From Eggerthellaceae bacterium (GTDB lineage Bacteria > Actinomycetota > Coriobacteriia > Coriobacteriales > Eggerthellaceae): a stretch of DNA of 64,000 bases. The notes under the pieces are model-generated. The model was not told where the DNA came from and made no database searches. It saw only the letters and a list, made by a program, of their open reading frames with translations. Of this stretch, positions 48,647-58,533 are shown in pieces; position 1 is the first letter of the stretch; each line of letters starts with the position of its first letter. The translations under genes and the position numbers were made by a program. The stretch is from assembly GCA_017434045.1 (NCBI GenBank), contig JAFRGA010000103.1, forward strand, positions 1 to 64,000, given 5' to 3'.

Positions 48647-51600
48647 ATGCAGTACAAAGGCAAGAAATACATTGAAATCCAAAGCGATGCCGACCGCGCG
48701 AAAGCGTCGAAACCGGCGCTTAGGGCGGGCATCGACGTAGGGTCGACGACTGTCAAGCTGGCAATCCTCGACCAGAACGACCAGGCGGTATGGTCGCTCT
48801 ACCAGCGACATCATTCGGATGTTCGCGCGACCATCGCCCAGGTGCTTCAAGCGGCGGCGGATGATGGTTACGGCGACAAGCCCATGACCATCGCCATCAC
48901 CGGCTCCGGCGGCCTGCTTTTGGCCAAGTGGCTTGACGTAGAGTTCGTGCAGGAGGTCATCGCGTCGAAGACGGCCGTCGAGACGTTCATCCCGAAAACC
49001 GACGTCGCCATCGAGCTCGGCGGCGAGGACGCGAAGATCATCTACTTCGGCCAGTCTATCGAGCAGCGCATGAACGGCACCTGCGCAGGCGGCACCGGCG
49101 CTTTCATCGACCAGATGGCTGCTCTGCTCAACACCGATGCGGGCGGTTTGAACGAGCTTGCTGCCAACCACACCACGATCTATCCCATTGCGAGCCGTTG
49201 CGGCGTGTTCGCCAAGACCGACGTGCAGCCCCTGCTAAACGAAGGTGCGCGCAAGGAGGACATCGCGGCTTCCATCTTCCAGTCGGTAGTGACGCAGACC
49301 ATCAGCGGCTTGGCATGCGGTCGTCCCATCCGAGGCCATATCGCGTTCTTGGGCGGTCCCCTTCAATACCTGCCCGAGCTGCGTAAACGTTTCTACGAGA
49401 CGCTCGACCTGGATGACGAGCACATCATCGTACCCGAGAACGCCCACCTGTTCGTGGCGAGCGGTTGTGCCGCGGCGGGCGCGTTGGTCGAAGACGTGAA
49501 GCTCGAGTGTCTCAACGATGTCATCGAGCGCCTGCAAAACCTGGGCGATATCCAAGGCTCGGAGGTGACGCGCCTCGCGCCCCTGTTCGCGAATGACGAG
49601 GAGTACGAGGAGTTCAAGCGCCGCCACGACGCCGAGCGCGTGGACACGGCCGACCTCGCCAGCTACCGAGGCGTGGCATATTTGGGCATAGATGCGGGTT
49701 CGACGACGTTCAAGGCCGTACTTATCAGCGAAGACGGTAAAATCTTGTGGGCTCATTACGTCTCGAACAAAGGCGACGTGCTTGGATGCGCCCGCACGGC
49801 TCTGGCAGAGCTGTACGCGGCGCTTCCCACCGACCCCGAAACGGGCGAGCCCCTCGTGGTCATCGGGCATTCGACCGTCACCGGTTACGGCGAGGGGTTG
49901 CTGTTGCAGGCCCTGCAGGTCGATACCGGAGAAATCGAGACCGTCGCGCATCTGCGCGGCGCGCGCGAGCTTCTGCCCGACGTCGAGTTCATCCTCGACA
50001 TCGGCGGACAGGACATGAAATGCCTGCGCGTGAAAGACGGCGTCATCGACCACATCATGCTCAACGAGGCGTGCAGCTCCGGTTGCGGCTCGTTCATCGA
50101 GAGCTTCGCGAGCGGCCTGGGGCTTGACGTCTCAGAGTTCGCTGCGACGGCGATTCGCGCGCAGGCGCCGGTTGACCTGGGAAGCCGCTGCACCGTGTTC
50201 ATGAACAGCCGCGTGAAGCAGGCGCAGAAGGAAGGCGCCACCGTCGGCGACATCGCAGCCGGCTTGGCTCTCTCGGTCATCAAGAACGCCCTGTTCAAGG
50301 TCATCAAGATCCGCGACCCGCACGATGTGGGAGAACGCGTCATCGTGCAGGGCGGCACGTTCCTCAACGACGCGGTGCTCCGCTCCTTCGAGCAACTAGC
50401 CGGCGTGGACGCGGTGCGTCCGAACATTGCCGGGAACATGGGGGCCTACGGTGCGGCCCTCCTCGCCCGCGACCGGTACTGGGCTGCTGGTCGGGACGGT
50501 GTCCGCCTACAGCTGCTCGGCGGTAATTCGTCTTCAGCATCCCAGAATCCCACTCCGCCTGCGCAAGCGGCGGACACCGTCCCGACCAGCAGCCTATCCG
50601 AGGTTGCGGGCGAGGCCGGTCCGACCTCCGGCTACGAGGGAGAAGGGTTGGATGCGCAAGCGGCCAGCACCCCCACGCCCAGCGCGGGGGATTCCTCCGA
50701 GGTTGCGGGCGAGGCCGGTCCGACCTCCGGCTACGTTAAGTCGACACTGCTATCGCTCGAGGAGCTGGAGGCCCTCAATCCCACCCATCGCACCGTCAGG
50801 TGCAAGGGATGCTCCAACTCGTGCCTGCTCACGGTCAACGACTTCGGGAAGGACGCGAACGGCAAGCACCGCCGCTTCATCACGGGCAACCGCTGCGAGA
50901 AGGGCGCGGGACTGGCGGGCGCCTCGACGAGCGCGCATAACGTACCGAACTTGTTCGACTACAAGGCGCATCGGCTCTTCGACTACGAGGCGCTTGCACC
51001 GGAAGATGCGCCGCGCGGCACGGTGGGCATCCCGCGCGCGCTGAACATGTACGAGAACTACCCGTTCTGGTTCACGTTCTTCACCAAGCTGGGCTTCCGC
51101 GTTATCCTCAGCGACCCGTCCACGAAGAAGACCTACGAGGCCGGCATCGAGTCCATGCCGAGCGAGTCGGTGTGCTACCCGGCCAAGCTCAGCCATGGCC
51201 ACGTCATGAACTTGCTGGAAAAGCACCCCGATTTCATTTGGATGCCCTGCGCCAAGTGGGAGCGCCAGGAAGACGAGGGCGCCGGCAACCACTACAACTG
51301 TCCGATCGTTGCAAGCTATTCCGAGGCGTTGCGTCTGAACATCGACGAGTTGCGCGAGACCGACGTGGCCTTCCTGAACCCCTGGTTGCCGTACGACCAG
51401 AAGGATCACCTGAAGAAGCGCCTGCACGTGGAGCTGTGCGAGACGTACGGGGACGTCGTCGGCCGACACGCCAAGCTTCCCTCGCGTTCCGAAGTTGACG
51501 CGGCGGTTGACCTTGCTTGGGCCGAAGACGAGCGCTTCAAGGACGACATGCGCGCCAAGGGCGAGGAGACCCTCGCCTGGATGGAAGAGACCGGCACGCA

Positions 51601-53536
51601 TGGCATCGTGCTGGCGGGCCGTCCCTACCATAACGACCCCGAGATCAACCACGCCATCCCCGAGCTGCTCACCAGCTTCGGGCTGGCGGTGCTCACCGAG
51701 GATTCCGTTGCCCATCTGGGCACGCTCGAGCGTCCTATCCGCGTGGTCGACCAGTGGATGTACCACACGCGCCTGTATGCTGCGGCGAAGGTCGCCACGA
51801 AGCGCCGCGACCTGGACCTCATCCAGCTGAACTCGTTCGGCTGCGGGCTTGACGCGCTCACGACCGACCAGGTCCAGGAGATCTTGGAGGCTGCGGGCAA
51901 GGTGTACACCGTGCTGAAGATCGACGAGGTGTCGAACCTCGGCGCTGCGCGCATCCGCGTTCGCTCGCTGCTTGCGGCCTTGCGCGACCAGGCCGAAGAG
52001 GCAGCTGAGGCGGCGCAGGCAGCTGCATGCCCGGCCGTGGCCGCCGCCGAGGCGACCATCGCCGCCGCCGAGGACGCCGTTGCGGCAACCGATGCGGCCT
52101 TGGCCGATTTCGAGCAGAAACGCGACGAGCGCACTGGGGCGACGCTTGCCGCCGCCGCCCAAGAGGTGGCCGGCCGCATGGCGCATACGACCCGAGCCGA
52201 TGCTGAGGCTTCCACCACCGATGGCGTGGCGTCGACCACGAACGTTCCGCGCGTGCTGAACAAGCTCGAAGGCGCAACGACCGAGTTCCCGCGCGTCGAG
52301 TTCACCAAGGAGATGAAGGAAGCCGGCTACACCATCTTGGCGCCGCAAATGGCACCGTACCATTTCGAGCTCCTGGTTCCCATCTTCCGTGCCTACGGCT
52401 ACAACGTAGAGCTCTTGCCGTCGGTGGACCATGGTGCGGTGGACGCGGGCCTGAAGTACGTGAACAACGACATCTGCTATCCGTCTATCCTGGTCACAGG
52501 GCAAATTATGGAGGCAGTTACCAGCGGGCGTTACGATACCGACAAACTGGCCGTCCTCATCACGCAGACGGGCGGCGGCTGCCGCGCCACGAACTACATT
52601 GCGCTGATCCGCAAGGCGCTCAAAGCCGCGGGGCTGGGGCATGTTCCCGTCATCTCGCTGGCCTTGCAAAGCCATATCGACGAGCACAACTCAGGCTGGG
52701 AAATCACGTTGCCCATGCTGAAGCAGGCGGTTTACGCGCTTTCGCTCGGCGACTTGCTGATGACAGCCCTGTATCGCACGCGTCCGTACGAAGCCGAGCC
52801 GGGTGCAGCTCAGCGTCTGTTTGATCACTGGATGGCCGTGTGCAAGGCTCAGCTTGCGGCTGGCACGAACCGCCGCGAGTTCGGCAAGACTTGCCGGGGC
52901 ATCGTGGAGGATTTCGACACGTTGCCGCTGGTAAACGACGGTACCAAGCCTCGCGTCGGCGTGGTGGGAGAGATTCTCGTGAAGTTCCATCCCACAGCGA
53001 ACAACCAGGTTGTCGACGTCATCGAGCACGAGGGTTGCGAAGCGGTCGTGCCAGGGCTCGTGGAATTCTTCTTGTTCGGCATCGTCGGGCGCATCTTCCA
53101 GAAAGACCCGCTTGGGCGCTCCACAAAGGGTGCCATCGGCGCGCACGGCATTTTGAGGCTTTTGGCCACCATGCGCAAGCCGCTTATCGATGCGCTCGAG
53201 AAATCGGCACGCTTCGAGGCGCCGACTGACATCTTCACGCTCGGCGAGTATGCGGAGGAGATCCTCTCCACCTGCAATTCGATGGGCGAGGGTTGGCTGC
53301 TCACTGCCGAGATGGTTGAGCTCATTCGCCACGGCACGCCCAACGTCGTGTGCGCGCAGCCGTTCGCGTGCCTGCCGAACCACGTGGTGGGCAAGGCCGT
53401 GATCAAGGAGCTGCGCCGACGCTACCCCATGAGCAACATCGTGGCGGTGGATTACGATCCGGGCGCATCCGAAGTGAACCAGCTCAACCGCATCAAGCTC
53501 ATGATTTCGGTTGCGAAAGCTAATATGGAGAAATAG
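48647..53536 (+). CDS. Giant 2-hydroxyacyl-CoA dehydratase activase fusion protein
   Basis: 1629 residues. Two activase (BadF/HgdC-type) ATPase domains come first: domain 1 (about 26-290) has [14 protein letters not shown] and the iron-sulfur Cys146 and Cys185; domain 2 (about 343-600) has [13 protein letters not shown] and Cys476 and Cys515. After a low-complexity linker (about 612-705) follow a Cys-rich segment ([11 protein letters not shown]), a DUF2229 domain ([15 protein letters not shown]) and a dehydratase-subunit-like region ([14 protein letters not shown]). Such fusions are common in anaerobes and are thought to use ATP to drive electrons to a low-potential cluster, but their substrate is unknown. 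The linker contains an in-frame R3 repeat and two copies of a 39-bp sequence. An Ala-rich coiled-coil insertion is also seen (about 1110-1180). Confidence 0.85.
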   Translation: MQYKGKKYIEIQSDADRAKASKPALRAGIDVGSTTVKLAILDQNDQAVWSLYQRHHSDVRATIAQVLQAAADDGYGDKPMTIAITGSGGLLLAKWLDVEFVQEVIASKTAVETFIPKTDVAIELGGEDAKIIYFGQSIEQRMNGTCAGGTGAFIDQMAALLNTDAGGLNELAANHTTIYPIASRCGVFAKTDVQPLLNEGARKEDIAASIFQSVVTQTISGLACGRPIRGHIAFLGGPLQYLPELRKRFYETLDLDDEHIIVPENAHLFVASGCAAAGALVEDVKLECLNDVIERLQNLGDIQGSEVTRLAPLFANDEEYEEFKRRHDAERVDTADLASYRGVAYLGIDAGSTTFKAVLISEDGKILWAHYVSNKGDVLGCARTALAELYAALPTDPETGEPLVVIGHSTVTGYGEGLLLQALQVDTGEIETVAHLRGARELLPDVEFILDIGGQDMKCLRVKDGVIDHIMLNEACSSGCGSFIESFASGLGLDVSEFAATAIRAQAPVDLGSRCTVFMNSRVKQAQKEGATVGDIAAGLALSVIKNALFKVIKIRDPHDVGERVIVQGGTFLNDAVLRSFEQLAGVDAVRPNIAGNMGAYGAALLARDRYWAAGRDGVRLQLLGGNSSSASQNPTPPAQAADTVPTSSLSEVAGEAGPTSGYEGEGLDAQAASTPTPSAGDSSEVAGEAGPTSGYVKSTLLSLEELEALNPTHRTVRCKGCSNSCLLTVNDFGKDANGKHRRFITGNRCEKGAGLAGASTSAHNVPNLFDYKAHRLFDYEALAPEDAPRGTVGIPRALNMYENYPFWFTFFTKLGFRVILSDPSTKKTYEAGIESMPSESVCYPAKLSHGHVMNLLEKHPDFIWMPCAKWERQEDEGAGNHYNCPIVASYSEALRLNIDELRETDVAFLNPWLPYDQKDHLKKRLHVELCETYGDVVGRHAKLPSRSEVDAAVDLAWAEDERFKDDMRAKGEETLAWMEETGTHGIVLAGRPYHNDPEINHAIPELLTSFGLAVLTEDSVAHLGTLERPIRVVDQWMYHTRLYAAAKVATKRRDLDLIQLNSFGCGLDALTTDQVQEILEAAGKVYTVLKIDEVSNLGAARIRVRSLLAALRDQAEEAAEAAQAAACPAVAAAEATIAAAEDAVAATDAALADFEQKRDERTGATLAAAAQEVAGRMAHTTRADAEASTTDGVASTTNVPRVLNKLEGATTEFPRVEFTKEMKEAGYTILAPQMAPYHFELLVPIFRAYGYNVELLPSVDHGAVDAGLKYVNNDICYPSILVTGQIMEAVTSGRYDTDKLAVLITQTGGGCRATNYIALIRKALKAAGLGHVPVISLALQSHIDEHNSGWEITLPMLKQAVYALSLGDLLMTALYRTRPYEAEPGAAQRLFDHWMAVCKAQLAAGTNRREFGKTCRGIVEDFDTLPLVNDGTKPRVGVVGEILVKFHPTANNQVVDVIEHEGCEAVVPGLVEFFLFGIVGRIFQKDPLGRSTKGAIGAHGILRLLATMRKPLIDALEKSARFEAPTDIFTLGEYAEEILSTCNSMGEGWLLTAEMVELIRHGTPNVVCAQPFACLPNHVVGKAVIKELRRRYPMSNIVAVDYDPGASEVNQLNRIKLMISVAKANMEK
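50493..50590 (+). repeat. R3 repeat inserted in frame inside the activase gene
   Basis: It has the R3 hallmarks GCCTACAGCTGCTCGGCGGT and CCGCCTGCGCAAGCGGC, and terminal inverted arms (GGGACGGTGTCCGCC and GGCGGACACCGTCCC). It is translated as [14 protein letters not shown]... to about AADTVPTS without breaking the frame. Confidence 0.85.
50598..50734 (+). repeat. 39-bp direct repeat in the activase linker
   Basis: The sequence beginning TCCGAGGTTGCGGGCGAGGC and ending ACCTCCGGCTAC occurs identically at 50598-50636 and 50696-50734, encoding [13 protein letters not shown] twice. The second copy leads into the conserved part of the protein. Confidence 0.9.
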
Positions 53537-53627
53537 CCAGCTCAGATGCAGTAGCGTTATTGCGAGCGGCCCGGTTTTCCGGGCCGCTTCGCGCTTTGCA
53601 GACCGCTTTGCGCATTGGAGACCGACC

Positions 53628-53720
53628 GCCCAAGGGGTGAGCCGCTTCCGAAGGCGGGCAGCGAGATGGAGTGCGATGCGAAAGATTACCGCCGGAGGGC
53701 TGGAGGCGAACCCCTTGGGC
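53628..53720. repeat. R3 element after the activase gene
   Basis: The ends are GCCCAAGGGGTGAGCCGC and GCGAACCCCTTGGGC; the interior holds TTCCGAAGGCGGGCAGC and TTACCGCCGGAGGGCT. Same orientation as the copy at 34599-34719. Confidence 0.8.
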
Positions 53721-53740
53721 GGGCAGCGGCCGGGCAGCCG

Positions 53741-54282
53741 TGCACTTCCCTTCGATTCCTGCACGATGCCGTGCATTTCCCCCGAATCCTTGCATCGGCG
53801 CGAACTCGTGCAAGGACACAGGCGAAGTGCACGTCTGCCTGCAGGAAAATGGCGGAAATGCACGCCGAAACGGGCGTCCGGCGGGCTTTTCGACGTGCAC
53901 TTCCCCGCTTTCCTTGCACGAGATGAAGCCCCTGTAAGGAATCGGGCGAAGTGCACGTCATCCTGCAAGAAAACACGGGAAGTGCACGGCGCGGATTCGG
54001 AGGGCCGCAAGGATTCCCGCGAAGTGCACGGCGCAAGTGTGGCCGGCTGCAGGAAAAGCGGGGAAGTACACGCGAGCGTTAGAGCTAGGCCCTTTCCGTA
54101 CAATTCCCCATCATCCCTGCGTTTGAAAGATTTCATGCAGCAATTCGGGGGAAATGTACGTCGAACTGCAAGGATGATAGCGAAATGAGCGGAAAACTGC
54201 GTGCTGAGCACCCTGGAAAACGTTCATTTCCAGCATATCTCTGCACGAGTTTTTCAAGGTGCAGCAAATGCGGGGAACTGTA
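53741..54282. repeat. Array of fourteen 23-bp elements in both orientations
   Basis: Every unit is 23 bp with consensus TGCAAGGA-N5-GCGAAGTGCA or its complement. Starts: forward type (TGCACTTCC... ) 53741, 53772, 53896, 54099, 54223; reverse type 53809, 53840, 53933, 53964, 54006, 54048, 54136, 54167, 54260. Ends are best conserved, the middle varies. Gaps depend on orientation: same-direction neighbours 8 or 19 bases, forward-then-reverse always 14, reverse-then-forward 33, 28 or 33. Forward-reverse pairs form 60-base hairpins. Details are given in the findings. Confidence 0.85.
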
Positions 54283-54482
54283 CGGAAAAGGCCGTGCGGA
54301 CGAGTCGGACGGACCCTGCGGAAGCGGCTCACCCCGCCGGGCGGGCGGCCTGTCAGAAGGGCCTTGTGGTGTTTTGGCAGGTCAGCCCGCTCAGCCTGTC
54401 ACGAGCTCGGGTTTTGTGCCAGGTAGCCTGCGACAATATCTGATAGCATGGGAACAGTCGGCAATAGAGAGATGGGTTCTTG

Positions 54483-55337
54483 GTGTCGGGAAAACTGATC
54501 ATATGCCCCACGCCGCTGGGAAATCTGGGCGACATGACGTTGCGCGCCCTGGAGGCGTTGCGCGCAGCTGACGTGGTATGCGCCGAGGATACGCGCGTGA
54601 CGGGAAAGCTCCTGGCTGCACTCGGCGTGGAAGGAAAGCGCCTCGAGCGCCTCGACGAGAACGTCATCGGGCAGCGTGCGGGAAGCATTGTCGAGCGCGT
54701 GTTGGCAGGCGAGGTCATCGCCTATTGCACCGACGCCGGCATGCCGGGCGTGTCGGACCCTGGATTGCGCCTGGTGCGCGCAGCGCGTGAGGCGGAAGCG
54801 CCCGTTGAAGTGCTGCCCGGGCCCACGGCTGCTGCAACTGCGTACGTTGCAAGCGGTTGCGTTGATGCCAACTTTTATTTCGGGGGCTTCTTCCCCCGCA
54901 AGGCAAACGCGCGTAAGGAGCTCCTCGAGTCCCTTCGCACCCTTGACGCGGCACTCATTTTCTATGAAAGCCCGAATCGCCTGGTCGATGCCTTGAAGTG
55001 CATCGAAGGCGTTTACCCGCATCGAACGCTTGCGGTGTGTCGAGAGCTCACCAAGCTGCACGAGGAGGTTCTTCGCGGAACCGCGCTCGAGCTGCGAGAA
55101 GCCCTCCAGGCGCGTGCTACCGTAAAAGGCGAGATTGTCATCGTGATAGACGCCCCAGGTGATGCTGAGCGCACTGAACAGGCCGAAACGGCCCAGATAG
55201 GTGCTGCCAAACGGGCAGCCACACTGCTCGGCGAGGGAATGCGCCCCAAGCAGGTCGCACGACAGCTGGAAGAGGAGTTCGGCATTTCCCGCAACGAGGC
55301 ATACGACATCGCATTGAACGCGAAAAACGAAATCTAG
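54483..55337 (+). CDS. rsmI: 16S rRNA 2'-O-ribose C1402 methyltransferase RsmI
   Basis: About 284 residues, MSGKLIICPTPLGNLGDMTL, from the GTG at 54483; a TTG one codon earlier is possible. A tetrapyrrole-methylase fold with conserved PLGNLGD, ADVVCAEDTRVTGKLL, CTDAGMPGVSDPG, LPGPTAAATAYVASG and FYESPNRLVDAL. It methylates C1402 in 16S rRNA. It stands alone, downstream of the 23-bp array, and converges on the transporter gene. Confidence 0.93.
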   Translation: MSGKLIICPTPLGNLGDMTLRALEALRAADVVCAEDTRVTGKLLAALGVEGKRLERLDENVIGQRAGSIVERVLAGEVIAYCTDAGMPGVSDPGLRLVRAAREAEAPVEVLPGPTAAATAYVASGCVDANFYFGGFFPRKANARKELLESLRTLDAALIFYESPNRLVDALKCIEGVYPHRTLAVCRELTKLHEEVLRGTALELREALQARATVKGEIVIVIDAPGDAERTEQAETAQIGAAKRAATLLGEGMRPKQVARQLEEEFGISRNEAYDIALNAKNEI

Positions 55338-55500
55338 GGAAACGCATATCGCATAACGCAAAGAGGCCGTACCAATAGGTTGTCCTGAGCATTTGGGCGA
55401 TCACTTCCGTTCTATCGCCTAACCCCAGGTGAATCGCTTGTCAATTGCGAGAGAACAATGGGGCTCCCGAATAAAGAACGCACGTCGTCGAATAAAGCAA

Positions 55501-55530
55501 AGGCGCCGCCTCGCACATGAGACGGCGCCT
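55501..55530. terminator. Hairpin between rsmI and the transporter gene
   Basis: AGGCGCCGCCTC pairs with GAGACGGCGCCT (one G-T) around a six-base loop, 165 bases after rsmI and 54 bases after the convergent transporter stop. Confidence 0.7.
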
Positions 55531-55583
55531 CGGTATTCGCGAGAGCCTTGAAGCAGGCTTTCACGCATTTGCGCGCTGCGTAG

Positions 55584-56969
55584 TTACCCAGCTGGGAAGA
55601 TCATGGGAAGCACGTTCGCAACGAGGATGGCGATGACCAGAACCGGGGCGATGTACTTGATCATGAGGGTCCAGGCGCCAGCGCCCCTGAACTTCGAGGA
55701 GGCGCGAACCTCGTCGATGACAACCTTTGGTTTGACAATCCAGCCAACGAAGATGCACGTCAGAAGCGCGACGATGGGCATCATGACCGAGTTCGAGATG
55801 AAGTCGAAGAAGTCGAGCAGCTGGGTCCCAGGACCGAGCGGCTCGATCCAGATGAGAGCGTTGTAGCCTGCGTTGATGAAGCAGCCCGCAGCGATGACGA
55901 ACACCGCGCAGGCGAACAGCGACTTGCCACGCGACCAATGCGTGCCGTCCTGGATGATGGACGTGCAGGCCTCGATCAGCGAGATGGCGCTCGTTGCGGC
56001 TGCGAACAGCACCAACACGAAGAACACGATGCCGATTATCTGGGCGGTGGAGCCCATGTTCACGAATACCTCGGGGAGGGTGACGAACATGAGGGAGGGG
56101 CCGGCGCTCATCGTGCCGCCATCACCCAAGCCCAAGACCACGAATGCGGCGGGGACGATCATGAGGCCGGCGAGGAAGGAGACGATGAGGTCGAAGCCGG
56201 CGATGCTAATCACCGATTCGGAGAGGCTCTCCTTCTTCTCGAGGTAGCTGCCGTACGTGACCATGATGCCCATGGCCAGCGACAAGCTGTAGAACATCTG
56301 GCCGAGCGCGTTGATTACCAGGTCAGGCGAGAACTTGCTGAAATCTGGAATCAGGTAGTACGCAGCGCCCTCCCTAGCGCCGGGCTGCATGAGCACGAAC
56401 ACCGAGATGCCGATGGCCATGACCAGCAACAGCGGCATCATGATCATGTTCGCCTTCTCGATGCCGTTCTTCACGCCGAGGGCGACGACGCCGATGCACA
56501 GCAGCATGAAAACAATCATGAACACGTAGGTGAAAACCGGGTCGGTGATGAACCCGCCGAAGAACCCTTCGGCAGCAATGGCGCCTGGCGCTTCGGTTAC
56601 GTAACTGACCAGGTATTTAGTAACCCAGCCGCCGATAATGCAGTAGTACGGCGTGATGATGAACGGCACCAACGCCGCCAAGACGCCCGCGAACTTCCAG
56701 CGCTTGTTCAAAGTCGAGAAGGCGCCAATGACCGACTGCCTGGTGTGCCTGCCGAGCGCAGTCTCGAGCAAGAGCAGCGAGATGCCGAACGTGAATGCCA
56801 GGATGAAGTAGGTGAGGATGAACATGCCCCCGCCATACTTGGCTGCCAACGTGGGAAAACGCCACAGGTTGCCCAATCCTACAGCACTTGCCGCGCCCGC
56901 AAGGATAAACCCGGCCTTGCCAGACCAGGCGGCGCGGTTATGCGTCCCGTGAGTTGATTTACTTGCCAT
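55584..56969 (-). CDS. Sodium-dependent transporter, NSS family
   Basis: 461 residues from MASKSTHGTHN (56969), just after AGGGGAGAAA. Multi-pass inner-membrane protein (about 11-12 segments) with the LeuT-fold signature SAVGLGNLWRFPTLAAKYGGG in the first segment, where the unwound helix binds Na+ and substrate. Family members co-transport amino acids or related amines with sodium; bacterial ones of this short type often carry tryptophan, tyrosine or leucine. The exact substrate is not visible. It is monocistronic. Confidence 0.9.
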   Translation of the reverse strand: MASKSTHGTHNRAAWSGKAGFILAGAASAVGLGNLWRFPTLAAKYGGGMFILTYFILAFTFGISLLLLETALGRHTRQSVIGAFSTLNKRWKFAGVLAALVPFIITPYYCIIGGWVTKYLVSYVTEAPGAIAAEGFFGGFITDPVFTYVFMIVFMLLCIGVVALGVKNGIEKANMIMMPLLLVMAIGISVFVLMQPGAREGAAYYLIPDFSKFSPDLVINALGQMFYSLSLAMGIMVTYGSYLEKKESLSESVISIAGFDLIVSFLAGLMIVPAAFVVLGLGDGGTMSAGPSLMFVTLPEVFVNMGSTAQIIGIVFFVLVLFAAATSAISLIEACTSIIQDGTHWSRGKSLFACAVFVIAAGCFINAGYNALIWIEPLGPGTQLLDFFDFISNSVMMPIVALLTCIFVGWIVKPKVVIDEVRASSKFRGAGAWTLMIKYIAPVLVIAILVANVLPMIFPAG

Positions 56970-57365
56970 TGTTTCTCCCCTTGGTGTCAAAAATGCGCTC
57001 CGAAAAAGCGCATCCTCCTCCAGTTAAGCTAACACATTATAGCGGTGATGCTTTGGATAGGCCACCTTTCGGCGTGCTATTTATTTGATGGGGCGTCTGT
57101 GGCGCCACTTGGTGCATTGGCACAATGCTAGAGAAAAACGCCTCGTCGTCAAAGCGATCCTGTGGTATTAGATAGTACTGCAGTAATGCAGTTGCGAAAG
57201 CCGCTTACATACTGGGCTCTTATGGCGAAAGCGAGATTGAGCTTGTTGTGCGGATAATTGAGCGCCGAGGACAAACGATTATTGCAAAGGTTAGAATGTA
57301 CGCAGAAGGCAGCTACTGCGATACAACTGAATAAAACGGCAATGTAAACGAACCATAAACGGACT
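56970..57365. other. Divergent intergenic region without evident genes
   Basis: About 395 bp between the transporter start and the first coiled-coil protein start. It must hold two divergent promoters. The GCGCTCCGAAAAAGCGC near 56993 is a small hairpin in the transporter leader. I see nothing else. Confidence 0.4.
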
Positions 57366-58421
57366 ATGAACGAAGACGATTTCTCATTTGGCTCAGAAGA
57401 TAGCAAACCGCGCAAGCCATTCATCCATTGGCTTGCGTTAATCGTTGTTGCTATCCTGTTCGCTCTCGCAGTCGCGCTACTGCCGGGAGCGCTCGCCCAT
57501 GCCGACACCGTGCTCATAACCTCCGATTTCGCTATTCCTCATACCGACGTCAAGACGCTCGAAGACGAGCATGCGAAGGCGGAGGCCGAAGTTGAGAAGG
57601 CAAGCAAGAAAGCAGAGAAAGTGCGCGCCGAAGTAAACGCCCTCTCCGCAGAGCTCTCCGAGCAAAAGAAGCGTGGGAACGAGTCTGCAAAGCGCCTCTA
57701 CTTGCTCAAGAGCAAAGGATTCGAGTTCTTCGACCTGCTGCTCGGCGCTGAATCGCTTGACGATTTCCTCAAGATGTCCACGTACCTCGACGCCATCACG
57801 AAGCATGATGCAAGGCAAATTGCCGAGACGAACGCCCTTCATGACGAGTTCGTCGAGAAGCAGCGGGAGCTTGCCGACGTTCAAACACAGGCGCAGGAGC
57901 GTCTTGACGAGGCTGCATCTGCTTTGAACGAGGCTCGCGAATCCCGTGCTAGCAAGCAGCGCCTTGGGGTTGCCACGGCGTACGCCCAAGACTCTGGCGC
58001 AAGCGTCGCAGACGATGGTGCTGACTGGTTCGCCACCGAGGAGGAATTCGTGGCTGAATGGGCTCCTCGTATCGACGCCTATCTCGCCGGATCGCCGATG
58101 GAGGGCCTTGGCGAGTGCTTTGCAAAGACCTCCTGGCGCTATTGCGTTGACCCGCGCTGGTCGCCGGCTATCTCCAACACCGAGAGCTCGAAGGGGCGGC
58201 TTTGCGTACGCCCGTACAATGCTTGGGGGTGGGGTGCTGCCGACGAGGACCCGATCGGACTCGCTCTGGAATGGGGTTCTTGGGAAGAGGCGATCGATGC
58301 GCATATTCGAGGCTTGGCGAACGGCTACGGATACACCATTTCGCTTAGCGGCGCGAAAGCTTACTGCACCGACTGGAAAGACTGGTATAAGAACACCCTC
58401 AGCGAGATGGGCACAATCTAG
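57366..58421 (+). CDS. Secreted coiled-coil protein with lysozyme-like C-terminal domain (paralog 1)
   Basis: 351 residues. A 20-residue cytoplasmic head, then a signal/anchor helix (about 21-45, LALIVVAILFALAVALLPGAL, with a possible cut at AHA-D), a long coiled coil (about 62-198) interrupted by KSKGFEFFDLLLGAESLDDFL, as in PcsB/EnvC-type hydrolase regulators, and a C-terminal domain (about 219-351). This ends with WSPAISNTESSKG (Glu273), PYNAWGWG and GSWEEAIDAHIRGLANGYGY, a pattern of goose-lysozyme/transglycosylase-like folds where the Glu would be catalytic. A role in cell-wall remodelling is inferred. Its paralog follows after 112 bases. Confidence 0.75.
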   Translation: MNEDDFSFGSEDSKPRKPFIHWLALIVVAILFALAVALLPGALAHADTVLITSDFAIPHTDVKTLEDEHAKAEAEVEKASKKAEKVRAEVNALSAELSEQKKRGNESAKRLYLLKSKGFEFFDLLLGAESLDDFLKMSTYLDAITKHDARQIAETNALHDEFVEKQRELADVQTQAQERLDEAASALNEARESRASKQRLGVATAYAQDSGASVADDGADWFATEEEFVAEWAPRIDAYLAGSPMEGLGECFAKTSWRYCVDPRWSPAISNTESSKGRLCVRPYNAWGWGAADEDPIGLALEWGSWEEAIDAHIRGLANGYGYTISLSGAKAYCTDWKDWYKNTLSEMGTI

Positions 58422-58533
58422 GCGGCAGCGCGTTCAGCAATCTCCGCGCTTTTGCTGGTTTGGTGTGCCCTCAGGTGGGCGTATGCGCATCCCCGTATAA
58501 TGGAATTCCCACCGAACTGAAAGCAGATTAAAC

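Larger units (their letters stand above)
53537..54482. other. Gene-free 950 bp holding an R3 element and a 14-copy 23-bp array
   Basis: Open frames here only read through repeats. The order is: activase stop, R3 element (53628-53720), 23-bp array (53741-54282), half an R3 element (about 54308-54345, CTGCGGAAGCGGCTCACC), then the rsmI leader. Confidence 0.7.

Noticed and set aside
52691-54211. 506-residue minus-strand open frame over the 23-bp array and the activase 3' end
   Set aside because: Its product is repeat read-through plus the antisense of a conserved gene; no domain or ribosome site supports it.
53741-54282. CRISPR array
   Set aside because: Units occur in both orientations, are diverged, and the gaps (8-33 bases) are too short and orientation-dependent; no cas genes are present.
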